DNA of 64,000 bases from Diplosphaera chodatii (Eukaryota > Chlorophyta > Trebouxiophyceae > Prasiolales > Stichococcaceae): contig JAALGY010000010.1 in assembly GCA_032358165.1 (NCBI GenBank), positions 868,001 through 932,000 on the forward strand. The letters are read 5' to 3'. The notes beneath the pieces were generated by a model, which saw only the letters and a program-made list of their open reading frames with translations, did no database searches and was not told the origin of the DNA. The translations under genes and the position numbers were made by a program. Shown here piece after piece: positions 46,239-57,550 of this stretch (the stretch's first letter is position 1; every line of letters starts with the position of its first letter).

Positions 46239-46777
46239 GCCGCCTGCGTGTGTGAGCGCGGCGCGCCACAGTGTCGAAGAAAGTTCAAGTTTGCGCAAGT
46301 AACATAACGAAACGTGGTGCATGCCGTCAGATCCCTGCGGTTGCACTTGCACCTGTAGGGTAGAGGTGTAACATGCACCAGGTGCAGGCGTGCAACTGCC
46401 GCTGGATGACTTTGCTGATGGCTCCAGCAAACGAAGCAGCTCACCACACAAGTATGTGCTGCGTTTGTGCAGGGTCGTGCCATTTTCGTTGCCATAAAGA
46501 GCCAGCGCTGTCGTAGTGCGACACGGACAGGCGACCCTTTCAGCCTTCAGCCTATCAGACGGTGTTCCTTTGTGCCAATCCGATGCTCCAGTCGATGCGA
46601 CGAAAGACATGTTTGCATGGCTGCTCTTTGTGTGGCCTGAAACTCAACCTGTCCAGCCGTTTTGCACTGAATAGCCTGCTGCCATGAAAGCGTCAGGCAC
46701 AGGAGGCTGCACATCCGTCCCAAAGCTGATTGCAATGCCATTGCACGCCGCCCCTTCCCTCGACACTTTTCACATCT
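46239..46777. other. Intergenic region, glycosyltransferase promoter
   Basis: About 540 bp between two minus-strand genes. No gene seen; it holds the downstream gene's promoter and the 3' UTR of the thioredoxin-fold gene. Confidence 0.4.
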
Positions 46778-49087
46778 TCATGCGCCGTAGGTGGTGTCCA
46801 GGTACTTGTTGATCTGCGCACATGACAACCGGACACGAGGTTCCAAGGGCTGATGTTCAGAGAAGAGCGCACAGCAGCAGCAGCGGTCGCACTGTGGCAT
46901 GGCAGCAGAGCCATGAGCAGGCACCGAGGCCATCAGCTTGCTCATCACGCCATCAGATCACAGCTGGCATGTGACATCTTTACGCACCTCGGGAGTCTCG
47001 AACCACGCCTGCATCGTGTTGGGGTCCTCGATGTACGGCACCTGAGAGGCACAGGAGGGCTGATGTTGCGCAAGCTGCAGAAGGGTTTTGGCAGAGCAGT
47101 GTCGAGGGCAGTGTGCATGTCTCGGCGCACCTGGAACACACCCCATTTGGCCTCGAAGGCGGGGCGCTTGGGCGACTTGCGCGCAACGGACCTGCACGAG
47201 GTTTGCTGTGTGCGTCAGAAGCTGCAACGCCGGGCTGCCGAACTGCAATGCATCCAGTTTTGATCTAGGCAGATCTCGACTGCAGGTCTGCAGATGGTCA
47301 CATCCACCTGTAGATGTGGGGGATCTCCAGCTCGGTCAGCACCTCCCGTGTTTGCAGGCAGAACGGGCTGGCCTCGTACGCCTGCATGAACATGACCCTG
47401 CTTTGCGGGTCGAACTCAGATGGTGATGCATGCAAGTGTACACCGCTAGGCATCATTGCAGATGCGTGCATGACATGTGGCAGCGTGGTTGCAGACGATC
47501 ACACCGTCAGGCATCCGTGCAGACGCGTGCATGACGTGCGGCAGCGTGGGTGCTGACGGTCACATGTCAGCGGCTGATGGGCTCACCCACAGCTCGATGG
47601 GCTTCTCGGGCTTGCGGGAGGGGCGGTATTTGATGCCCTTGCCCAGGCGGGGCGCCTGCCCCAGGCCAGCGCTGAGTGTCGTCAGCGGCCCGAGCGACAG
47701 CGACAGCGGCACCTGCCGACGGCGCACAGGCGCTGACTGGGTGTCGACCATTGCTTGCGCACAATGCTGAAGCGTGCTACCATGATACCCCCATCGGCAG
47801 CCCCTCTGGTGCGACGGCTGTTTCCGGAGTATGCGTAAGGGAACTGAAGGCCACTTGCGCCTCCTTTGCTGCTGGAGCGCTGAATGGCATCTGCGACATG
47901 CCTCTGAGACGAGCAATCGCAGGGAGCTGGCCGTACCTTCCCATCGCCGTAGGTGTCGTACAGATACTTGATGATGTCGTCGCTCTCCAGCAGCTGCTTG
48001 CCTGTAGTATACATCAGTAGCATACTGCCGCAAGTTGCCATTCAGCGTGTCAGAAACCCGTATGTAGTCCATGCACCATCTGAGCTAGCTGCCTGCAAAT
48101 CGGAGCACTTGACTTTCAGCAGCAGCAAACCTGTGTTGGAGTCGACGAGGAATGGGAACTGGCTCTTGCCGCTCATCTGCACAGCCTTGGGCCGGTAGGT
48201 CTGACCGCCTGCAGTGCATGCAACACGAGTTCTCAATTTATGACACACGCCTTAATCGCGAAGCCAGTCATTGGTCGTGCAACATGTCAATCTACGTGCC
48301 AGCCAGGCTAACACTGCACCTTTGGGGCAGGGGTAGATCATTACGTCCAGGTCGAGGAGCGTGATGGCCTCCCGGACCTTCCGGCAAAATGGGCACCCTG
48401 CAGCAGCACTCAAGCCCTTCGAGCCCTGCCTGTGAAAGTGGGTGTGCAGAGGCAATGAGCAGTCGGCACTGGCAGGTCCTGCTGGATACAAACGGCCATA
48501 CTGTACTCAAGGGCTGACCTTGGAATTCGTACAGCTCCAGCATCTTTGTGGGCCGCTTGAAGTTCTCCACGCCATCGCCGACAAACGCTGCGGTGCCGAG
48601 GCGCGTGAATGCGGGGATGGACGACGTTGCAAACTGCAGCGTAGCAAGTTTGCAGCGACACCAGTCAGCACAAATGGTCCAGGGTCTCTGAGACTTCGTG
48701 CTCATTCCTGCAAGTTGCTTGACCATACAGGAAGCAAATTGCGAAGCCAGCAGGCGGCGCGCACGTCAAGGCGGTCCTCCGGCTTGACTTCGTAGCGGGA
48801 GGACCCCGCCATCTGCTTCAGGGTGTACCCCTGCGGCGGCGCCGTCGCCTGCTGCGCCTGCGCCTGCGCCACAGCAGGCGGTGACGTCAGTCAGCGGATC
48901 AGCGCTGCCGTGCATCATGCCTCTGCAGGCGAGCAGGCGCCCGGCACTTGCTCGCCTGCGCCCCGGCAGCCACGGGCAGCGACATCAGCAGCAGGAGGGC
49001 AGTGCGGCGCGCAACCCCAGCTGTGACCTCTTCCGGATCTGAGGCGGGCTGAGCAGCCTGCGCATGGCCACGAGGGGTCTGCCGCAT
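46778..49087 (-). CDS. Plastid protein with two GST_N/glutaredoxin-like thioredoxin folds
   Basis: Eleven minus-strand exons: 48956-49087, 48765-48863, 48519-48633, 48320-48397, 48131-48208, 47937-48001, 47587-47712, 47308-47381, 47131-47191, 46988-47041, 46778-46813. Phases match; 305 residues. Domain 1: LYEFQGCPFCRKVREAITLL with a CPFC redox motif near residue 118, then SQFPFLVDSNTG and DDIIKYLYDTYGDGK. Domain 2: LWAYEASPFCLQTREVLTEL, where the first Cys is Ser (SPFC), then VPYIEDPNT and a short INKYLDTTYGA end. Plants have the same two-domain chloroplast proteins, of poorly known function. The N-terminus ends ARRTALLLLMSLPVAAGAQA, resembling a twin-arginine thylakoid-lumen signal. The first intron appears to use a GC donor. 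The start is the ATG that keeps this signal in frame. Confidence 0.8.
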
Positions 49088-49941
49088 GCTGCCCAGCCAG
49101 AGCGAGGCAGCAGTCAACCGTGCTGAGAGCCACCATGCGTGTCTAAGCCTCAGATGAGACGAAAGCCATGTGATAATGGTCACAAGTGGCCCTGGATGGC
49201 TGCAAGCGCTGTGCAACCAGCCAGACCGGGCGGCAGTCGGCGTGAAGTTGCGGCATGCATGAGCCCGTTACATATCAGCTTTCTGGGGCTCCTCGAGACG
49301 AAGAATCCCTTAGAAAGACGTACCATGACTATTCTGCTATGGCTGAACGACCGTGTGCGCTGAGGATGCTGCCTTGGGCGAAGTGCTGCAAGTGATTGCC
49401 TTGAGCTGCGCAGCACACAGCTCTGCCCACAGTTCCGCGAATGCAGCAGCGCACTATAACTGGCCATGCCTGGCACTTGCACGTGAATGAAAGCCGTATA
49501 TGGTGCCGGGCTTGTCAAACGCAAGCTCATGTGTGACGTGCTCTCACCATCTTGAGATCTCGTGGCATTGATGCCTTCCACCTACATACTGTCGAGAGCA
49601 TAATGCAGATCGCGATCAGGCACAAACAGTGGTGAGATGCGCACTGCAGGCCTGCACTGTGGCCGTCATTTGATCTACCACAAGCACTGTGCAGCGTCGT
49701 GCAGCGCGAGCTCAGCTGCAGCAGGACAGTATCTACGTCTGCGGACAGCGTGTAGCAACACCAGCAACATGGGAAAGCTCCATAGATCGCACTCCAAGCC
49801 GCTGGGCTCCGGCATTGGTTCGGATCGGTCGCGGCGTGCGGCGCAGACATCGATCCCAAGCCTGCAGACGAAGTGAGCCTGGAGTACGCAAAGTCACGCG
49901 CTGACAGCAAATCGCATGATCAAAAGAGGGCGAAGCATGCG
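49088..49941. other. Divergent intergenic region
   Basis: About 850 bp between the thioredoxin-fold gene (-) and the carboxypeptidase (+), presumably with both promoters. The frame of the carboxypeptidase first exon stays open back to an ATG-like start at 49873. No other gene supported. Confidence 0.4.
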
Positions 49942-52900
49942 ATGTATGCCCTGTTTACTGCTGCATGTAGGGTGGCACTTGCAGCTGTTGTGCTGGCGGC
50001 ATGCTGCGCTCAAGCTGTTGCTGAGCCACCCTTGCCACAGCGGTGTGAGGCACCAATCAGCAGGTGTGCTCAAGCACCCAGGCGCAGGCGACCGCTCAAG
50101 GGTTGCATGCAGGCACACCCTGTCGACTGACGCGCCGCACATGGCGCCTGCAGGTGGGCGGATGGCGCGGTGACGGGCACCACAGGCAGCTGGGATGCGG
50201 CCAAGTCGGGGCTGGGCATTTTCGTGAACAGCCACTTCGACTCGGGCAACATCGAGGTGAGCCGTGTGGGATCAATCTGCATGCATGCGCACCCGCTACA
50301 ATACTATACGGTGGCACGCTGTGGCGGGGTGAACCCACAAGCGTGCCTGCGGAACGCAGGTGGTGGACCTCACTGACCCCTCGGCCATCAAGCTGAGGTA
50401 CAGCACAGCGACTGCCGTGGCATGCGGTGATCACGCATTGGCACGTTGCAAGGTCTCTGGGCAGCGCGTGTGGAAATGCTGTGCCGCGTAATGCGCAGGA
50501 TACACGAGGACCCGTACACAGAGCGGGAAAAGATCAGCCATTACATGTGGTTCTACTTTCGGATCAGTGGGGTTCGGAAAACGCCTCTGACAATGCGCAT
50601 CGAGAACGCAGGTAGCTGTGGACGCATGTTGCTGAGGCTGGCTTGCACAGTTTCCAGGGTGGCTAGAGCAGCAATATTGCAGGGTCTATGCGAAGCTCCT
50701 CAGATACCGACGGACTGTAATCGATGGCATTCACAGGAACCGCCAGCTTTCCAGAGGCATGGCCTGGGTACAAGGTGAGTGCTGCTTGCTGAGCAGGCAC
50801 AGTTGGTCAAGGCTATATCTCATCCCCATGCACATTTGCTGCTGTCTGTTTTCGGCTCTCAGGTGTGTGGACGGCAATCGCCTTGCACAGGCTGTACCGT
50901 GTCAGGTCTGCACATCATATGAGGCAATGCCCTGACCCCTGGTTATGCAGGCAGTGGTGTCGTACGACCGCAAGCACTGGGCCCGCACAGACACAGAGTA
51001 CGATGAGATGACCGGCCACCTCATCATCAAGCACACCCCCAAATATGTGCGCACATTCAATCTTGTTAACGCTGACAAGAGCAGAGGTGCCCATCTGGTT
51101 TCCATCCAGTTTCCTGAGATAGCCCACGTGTCTTCCTCAGGGTGGCAAAATACTGCCACGCTGAGCCCTGCAGAGCTCCAGAGACACTCGATTGCTGACG
51201 CCACCTGCACTGCAGGACGCGGTGTATGTGGCGTACTTTGCGCCGTACAGCTTCGAGATGCACCAGGACCTGGTGGCACGCTGCCAGCTGGACGACCGGG
51301 TGCGCATGCAGCTGCTGGGGGAGACGCTCGACGGCCACGACCTGGACATGCTGCAGATCGGTGCGGAAGGCCTGCGATATCACCAGCATCCGGCACTCTC
51401 CCCTGTAATGTGTTTGGTTGATTGCTGTGCATGCTGGAGGGACGTCTGCAGCAGGCCTTTGATCATGCACATGCGCTACGCCCTTGCTTGCTGCTCACAG
51501 CGGTGCAGATGCAATTTCATCTCACGCAGGCACACCGGGCGACGGCAAGCGCGCCGTCTGGGTCATTGCGCGGCAGCACCCCGGCGAGTCCATGGCCGAG
51601 TGGTTCATGCAGGTGCCGGAAGCAGCCAGCGGTGGCCCACCTCAGCAGCATATGAGCCCGCACATGCTTGTTGAACACTTCTGTGCACAGATTATCTGCG
51701 ATGGCGCAGACATGATAAGTATGTGCGTTCTAGGGCTTTCTGGACAAGCTGCTGGACCGGCATGATGGCCTGTCGAAGGAGGTGCTGCGGAAGGCAGTGT
51801 TCTACATTGTGCCCTGCGCAAACCCTGACGGTGAGTCGAAACCTAAAACGGCCATAGCCCAGTGTCAGACAGCGCACCGTGCAAGACAGCGGGCCGTGCA
51901 GAGGATGGTGCTTTGGTTCGTTGACATCCGAACCAATGCATCAGCTTGTGCACCCCAGCTGTCTGGCAGTCCTGATCTCATCCCTGAAAGGTGTCACTTG
52001 CGCATTCTCTTGACCTGTGGTGATGTGGTGTATCAGCTAGATGTGCCGCTATGGTTGTTGGTGCCGTCACCATATGCAGACGCCCACCCTCAGCCACGCC
52101 TGCCTGCAGGCGTGTGGCGCGGCCACCTGCGCACCAACGCAGTGGGCGCCAACCTGAACCGCGAGTGGCAGGAGCCCACCCTGGAGCGCAGCCCAGAGGT
52201 GAACGCCGTCGGTCAACAGCCCCAACCCGCCATGCCTTGTGACGACCCCAATTTTGCTGCGCTTGCTTCAAGCATCTATGCGTGTCAACATTCGTAGGCT
52301 TTGCCAACCTGATAAGGCGCATTATGCCAATGCATTGTGCACAGGTGCACCACATCCTGAGGAAGATGGAGGAAACCGGGGTGGACTTCTTTGCCGACGT
52401 GCACGGCGACGAGGAGCTCACCTACAACTTCATTGCGGTGCGTCACCAGCTGGCTCCTCAGCAGTCGCAAGTTCTGCAAATCAAGCGCGCTTTGTGCATT
52501 GGGGAGATTCCTGTGCTGATGCTGAAGGCCAACACACAAGGACGCCTTGGCAAACTTGCTGGAAACTGGAAATGCATGAAGCATGGCCAGGCCTCATTGC
52601 TACACGACGAGCTCCTGTGTGGCAGTCAGATCAGCAGTAAGAACGTAGCTTGCACATACTGCAGGGTAACGAGGGCATCCCCGCCTGGGACCAGCGCCTT
52701 GAGAAGCTGCAGCACGACTTCTCAGCAGCCTACAAGCGCGCCAGCCCCGATTTCCAGGTGAAGTTTTGGTTAATCACTTGCAGGTCGTTGCCAACGACCG
52801 AACAGTGCAGATGAACAGTCCTTTCAGCGTGCATGGCACAAGCTCAGCTATTCATCGCTAATTGCTGCAGAACGGCAGAGGGTATGGCATTGACGAGCCT

Positions 52901-53381
52901 GGCAAGGCGGACCTCAGCATTGCGTCCAATGCAGTTGGGGAGAAGTACAAGTGCGCTGTGCTGCACTCTGGTTGCCGTCAGAGTGTGCTGCCGTATGTGC
53001 ACGGGCATGGGCACTCTGGATTACATCATGACCTTGCCAATATGGTGTGATTCTGATGCTGTGCTCACACAGGTGCCTCGCCTTCACCCTGGAGATGCCA
53101 TTCAAAGACACTGAGGACCGGCCAGACCCTGAACAGGTGCAGCTGGCAACCAATGCCTTCGTAAATGGAGCAAAGTGTGGATGGCTAGCCGCTTCGACTC
53201 CCCCTGCCTTCAGTACCATAACATGCGCAGTCTGCACTCGAGAAGTACAGCCTAGTTACAAAATCTGAGGTGGATAGTCATGGTGCTGATGATGCCGCAG
53301 GGCTGGTCGCCGGAGCGCTCCATGCGCTTTGGGGCGGCGTTCCTGCAGCCGCTGGGCGAAGCGCTGGATGACCTGCGGTGA
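49942..53381 (+). CDS. M14 metallocarboxypeptidase, cytosolic (Nna1-like) type with hydrophobic leader
   Basis: Fifteen exons: 49942-50042, 50154-50256, 50360-50397, 50499-50611, 50737-50774, 50951-51046, 51216-51360, 51530-51612, 51734-51830, 52110-52198, 52345-52437, 52665-52757, 52871-52950, 53073-53136, 53301-53381. Phases match; 437 residues. The N-terminal beta-sandwich of this subfamily is present: [63 protein letters not shown]. Zinc ligands are in [11 protein letters not shown] (His and Glu near 228 and 231) and DVHGDEEL (His near 321). NPDG and NLNREW follow the family, and the catalytic Glu is in AFTLEMPFK near 397. Members remove C-terminal residues such as glutamate from proteins. 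The first exon encodes [20 protein letters not shown], which looks like a signal or transit sequence and is unusual for this type. The N-terminal exon is the least certain. Confidence 0.85.
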
Positions 53382-53835
53382 CGTGCCGAGTAGAACTGTC
53401 GTGAGCGCCCATATTTCGTTGCAACACAGCGTAGGTTGCACGCTATCAACAGCACACAGACATGGGGGCTTGAGCACCTTGAGACGCAGCCCTCGACTAG
53501 GCAGCATTGCGATTCTAGAGGTACTGCTGTGGTTTTGAAGCAACTTTGTAGCACATCATCTGTGGCAGGAGTCTGTCAGCACGTGATTAAACCAACTAAA
53601 CTGTCAAGTACTTCCGACAGCTGCCGCCGACGAAGTAATAAGCGGCAGTCCCGGTGCACTCAGTCACATCACCCAACACCTCCACGACTTGTGGATCACC
53701 CGCTGTCCTCCACGCACCGATATAAGCCTGCTGCTTAACTTTTTTTGCCGAATGGATCTGCCACGGCCGTCACAGCTCGGTAAGGAGTAACGGACGGGCA
53801 GTCAGCTGCCGCCAAAGGCAGATCTGCCTGAGCGG
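53382..53835. other. Intergenic region before SDR gene
   Basis: About 450 bp with the carboxypeptidase 3' UTR and SDR promoter. No gene seen. Confidence 0.4.
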
Positions 53836-56490
53836 ATGGTCACCGATGAGGCAGGCCACCATGACGACAACAAGCGGCCTGGACCGCCGGCCACGCAGAC
53901 AGCACCCGCCAGCGCCATGGGTGCCTTCGGAATGGACCAGCCGAAGCTCATTGGCAAGGTCCTGCCTTGCGCATACGCACCTGCCACTGCAGACTACCAT
54001 GCCAGAAGTAGCTGTGTGCCGCTGTGCACGTTTCATCGACCTGCACTGCAGGCCTGCAGCAGGAGCGAGCTGCGTTGCACAAGCCTGAATGTCGATGCTC
54101 CCCTGTTGGCGGCCCTGCCAGATCGTGTGTGGTGCATGCAGGTCGCACTTGTGGCAGGCGGCTGCAAACAGCTAGGCGGCGAGATCTCCAAGGTCACATA
54201 CCAAACTGCAGCTGCACTGCTGCAGCAGTCAGCAGCAACACGTTATGCTTGCCCGGAGAATGCTTTTTACCCAGCAACACATCATGCTTGGCCTAACACT
54301 GCTCTGAGTCACAGCAGGACTTGCACCACATGTGTCATTTCCTCCCCGCATGGGCAACCGCATGTATAGGCGCTGGCGATGCAGTCGTGCTCGGTGGCCA
54401 TCCACTACCACAGTCCAGCCAGCAAGCTGGCGGCCGGCACCACGAAGAACGCCATCACTGCGCGCGGCGGCGATGCCGAGATCTTCCAGGCCGACCTTTC
54501 GAAGGTGAGTAGCAGCTATGTCCGGAATACAGTGCAGGCATAGCAGCAGGCATGTCTGCGATACTGCTGTTCATCCCGCAGCCGCGAGGCCTGGCTGCTT
54601 GTTTGACCTGACTCGGCAGGGTGCTGCATGCATGCTATCCACAGGGTGTGAACTATGTAGGAATGTCAAGCAGCTCGCGTCTTGTTGTAAGACAGTTGCA
54701 TACACCTTCGCAAATTAAATCCCCAACGAAATGCCAAAACCTGCAGAGACTGCACCACGACGCTCCTCAGTGTAGTGCAGGACGTGCTGCAGATGCCTCC
54801 ACCCTGTGTTCGCACCAGGTATACACCAGTACATGAACACGACGCATCATGTGGGCGGGTTTGTCGGTGCAGGTGTCCGAGGCGGAGCGGCTGTTCCAGG
54901 AGGTGCTGCGCCACTACGGCCGGATCGACGTTGCTGTCAACGCGACGGGCCGCCACTTCAAGAAGCCCCTCATCGACACCAAGTCTGTCGAGTGGGAGGA
55001 GGTGAGTAGGGCAACCCTGCCCCTGGCAGCACCAGTCACATGACACCACATGCCGTAAGCCCTGAGGACGGTGAGCCTGGAGCTCGTGTGTTAAGGAAGT
55101 CTCAAAACCTGGACAACCTTTTTCTGTGTGCAGAACTGCAGATCACCAATGTCAATGCAAAGGGCGCGTTCTTCTTCCTACGAGAGGCAGGCCGCACCCT
55201 GTCTAACGGCGGCAAGATCATCACGTAAGCCACATCAGGCAGTCCCGCACTCACTAACATGTCCTGCCAACACACTTTGCAACGTCTGCTCACAAAGACA
55301 ACCAACTGCCAAGTTTGCATCTGGGCAGTTGGCTGTGGCTCTGTGGAAAGACGTTGGTTGTTTGTCACCTGCGGAATGACGGCGCAAGCAAGTTTGCACG
55401 CCAGCATGCGGCATTTGCCACAAAGGACGCACTGCACACATCACAGCGCACTGCCACATCCATTGCGAGCTCTGAAAAGTATATTTGCGGGTTGGTTGGC
55501 AGCTTGTGCTGCACCCTTGCCAAGCACAACGTTGTGAAGCTGAAGTGCAAAAAAAAAAGTGTTGCTGGGCGGTGCATGCAGGCTGCTCAGCAGCCAGCTG
55601 GGCGTTGGGCTGGTCCCCCTGTACGCGGTGTACCTGGGCGCGCAGGCGGCGGTGGAGCAGTACAGCAGGGCGGCCGCCAAGGAGTACGCCCCCCGCCGCA
55701 TCTCCGTCAACTGCGTCGCCCCGGTGAGGCAGCCGTGTAGGGTTTTGGGGAAGCGCCGGTTTGAACCCGCTCCTGATTCGTGCTGCATGCTCATTTGGCC
55801 AGAGGCACTGCCGGTCAAGGAACGACCAGGCAAGGCTCCCCGGATGTGCAGCCCTGGGACAGTGCACTCACGGCAGTGTCCTGTCCACCTGCAGGGTCCC
55901 ATGGACACATTTCCACAGTCCCACTGCCAGGAGCCGCCTGAGGTGCTGCAGGTGCGGAGCCTGGCCTGAACTGCTCACATTTTAGGGTTTAGGCTTTGGC
56001 ATGAAGTCTGGTTCTTGAGTACCATGCAGCTTGCTCCTCTTGCCTGGGGCGACCTGCTGAACGGTCGCTGCAGTGTACCGAGGCCCTTGGAAGCTTCATG
56101 GACATCCTCAACCCCGCAGGTGCAGCGTGCAGCAGCCATGTCTGGGGACCTGACGAAGGCGGAGGATGTGGTGCCCTTCATCGTGTTCCTGGCCACCGAT
56201 GGTGGGTTCTTTGTGCACACATGGGGGCCATCAGTGCTCGCAACAGGTCATGGTCGATGTGTAGACAAAGGTGCCGAGGAGGAGGCAACGAGGAAGCAAG
56301 TTGTGATTGCCATCGCCCGGATGGCTCTGAGCTGCAGCACATCGTGTATCTATACCGAGTAAAGGCGCAGGTGTCATGATGACTTGAACTGCTCAGCGTG
56401 GCAATGGCAATTTCTGTATCCCCTGCAGCGGGGTGGTGGATCACTGGACAGACCATCCTTGTGAACGGCGGGTACTGCGCCAGCCGCTGA
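53836..56490 (+). CDS. Short-chain dehydrogenase/reductase with altered catalytic lysine
   Basis: Nine exons: 53836-53958, 54142-54192, 54370-54504, 54873-55001, 55142-55224, 55582-55723, 55895-55951, 56120-56201, 56429-56490. Phases match; 287 residues. The Rossmann fold of the classical SDR family is clear: GKVALVAGGCKQLGGEIS (cofactor loop, from residue 40), a DLSK acidic turn, DVAVNATGRH (the NNAG-type motif), INVNAKG-like helix 5 (ITNVNAKGAFFFLREA), KIITLLSSQLG, then YAVYLGAQAAVEQYSRA and SVNCVAPGPMDT, ending WWITGQTILVNGGY. Family members read YxGSK where this one reads YLGAQ, so the proton-relay Lys is Gln (residue about 195) while Tyr 191 remains. The cofactor loop is also unusual (AGGCKQLGG). 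Substrate unknown; activity doubtful. The donor of exon 7 could be 9 nt earlier. Confidence 0.85.
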
Positions 56491-57113
56491 GGCCACACGT
56501 GAAAGAGAGAAAGGAGCGTATGTGGATGCCTTCAGGGCAGTGGCTGTTCGCACAGCAGCAAGCCAACTTGTATGCAAGCCCGGCGTGCACCACTTTGATC
56601 GGGTAGCTCCTTCGTGACTACAAGCATGCGGCCCTCTGTACAGGCAGTAACCCTTCTGACATTCCGCATAGTGTTGAGAACCTTGCACATGCGAATGGGC
56701 AGGACATGCGCCAATTACAGCTTGGCAAACCTATACCAGACGTCACATGCAAAGCCCCAAGAACAAACGAATGCTCTCTGCCAGCGCCGCACATGCAGCA
56801 GGATGCCAGCAAAACCAGCTGCATGGGTGCCGCCAGCACAGCTAGCTCGAACTGTCAACTCTCCCTCGCACATAGCTATGTAGATACAACTTTACTGCAG
56901 TGCGGCTACCACTGCGGCAGGTGCACTGTTCACTCTGTTCAATGCACTCCTACCTGCCCACCCCGGACCCCTACCTGACCTAATAGCTGGTTGGCCTGTT
57001 GGAGCGGTGAGAAGTGTGTATCGACGCCAGTCGCCACACATTGTGTGGGGCATGCTATCGAGGCAATGACAGTTGGGTGACGAGGTGATGAATGTTCCAT
57101 TGACGTCCCGATG

Positions 57114-57186
<73 letters not shown>

Positions 57187-57550
57187 TGCACAGCATATGC
57201 CGCTGCTGCTGACTTTGTGCTTGATCCGGTCGCGTGTCACCAGCTCCCGCAGTAGTCCATGTGGGCCGGTGCATGCGTACCACCAGCTCATGCTGCTGTC
57301 GGGCACCTCAGGTGCTTGCCGCCTTATGTCGCAGTGGCGAGCAGCCGCGATTGCAGCAGTGGGCTGTCGGGTGACAGCAGCAGCGGGGTCGGTGGGCTGC
57401 TCTGCTACGGTGTGCGCTCGTCCAGACTGGCCAACGCGTCAGCCTCTGCTGCTGACAAGTGCGCCAGCTGCGGCCTGGCTGCAACTGAATGCCCAGCCTC
57501 CCTGTGCAGGGGGGCGATGGTATCAGCAGCGTGCTACTACCGGCTGGCGC
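56491..57550. other. Convergent intergenic region with microsatellite
   Basis: About 1.06 kb between the SDR gene (+) and the Cys-rich gene (-). Long open frames across 57073-57300 are only readings of the GCT repeat. No gene supported. Confidence 0.5.
57115..57180. repeat. (GCT)22 trinucleotide microsatellite
   Basis: Sixty-six bases of uninterrupted GCT (AGC on the other strand). It lies in the intergenic region downstream of the SDR gene and outside any supported coding exon. Likely length-polymorphic. Confidence 0.95.

Noticed and set aside
53256..53554. Minus-strand open frames overlapping the carboxypeptidase 3' end
   Set aside because: They are antisense shadows of the last exon and its downstream region, with no motif or splice support.
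55549..55560. A-rich run as a retrocopy poly(A) tail
   Set aside because: It lies inside an SDR intron just before a normal acceptor. The surrounding gene has introns, so retroposition is not supported.
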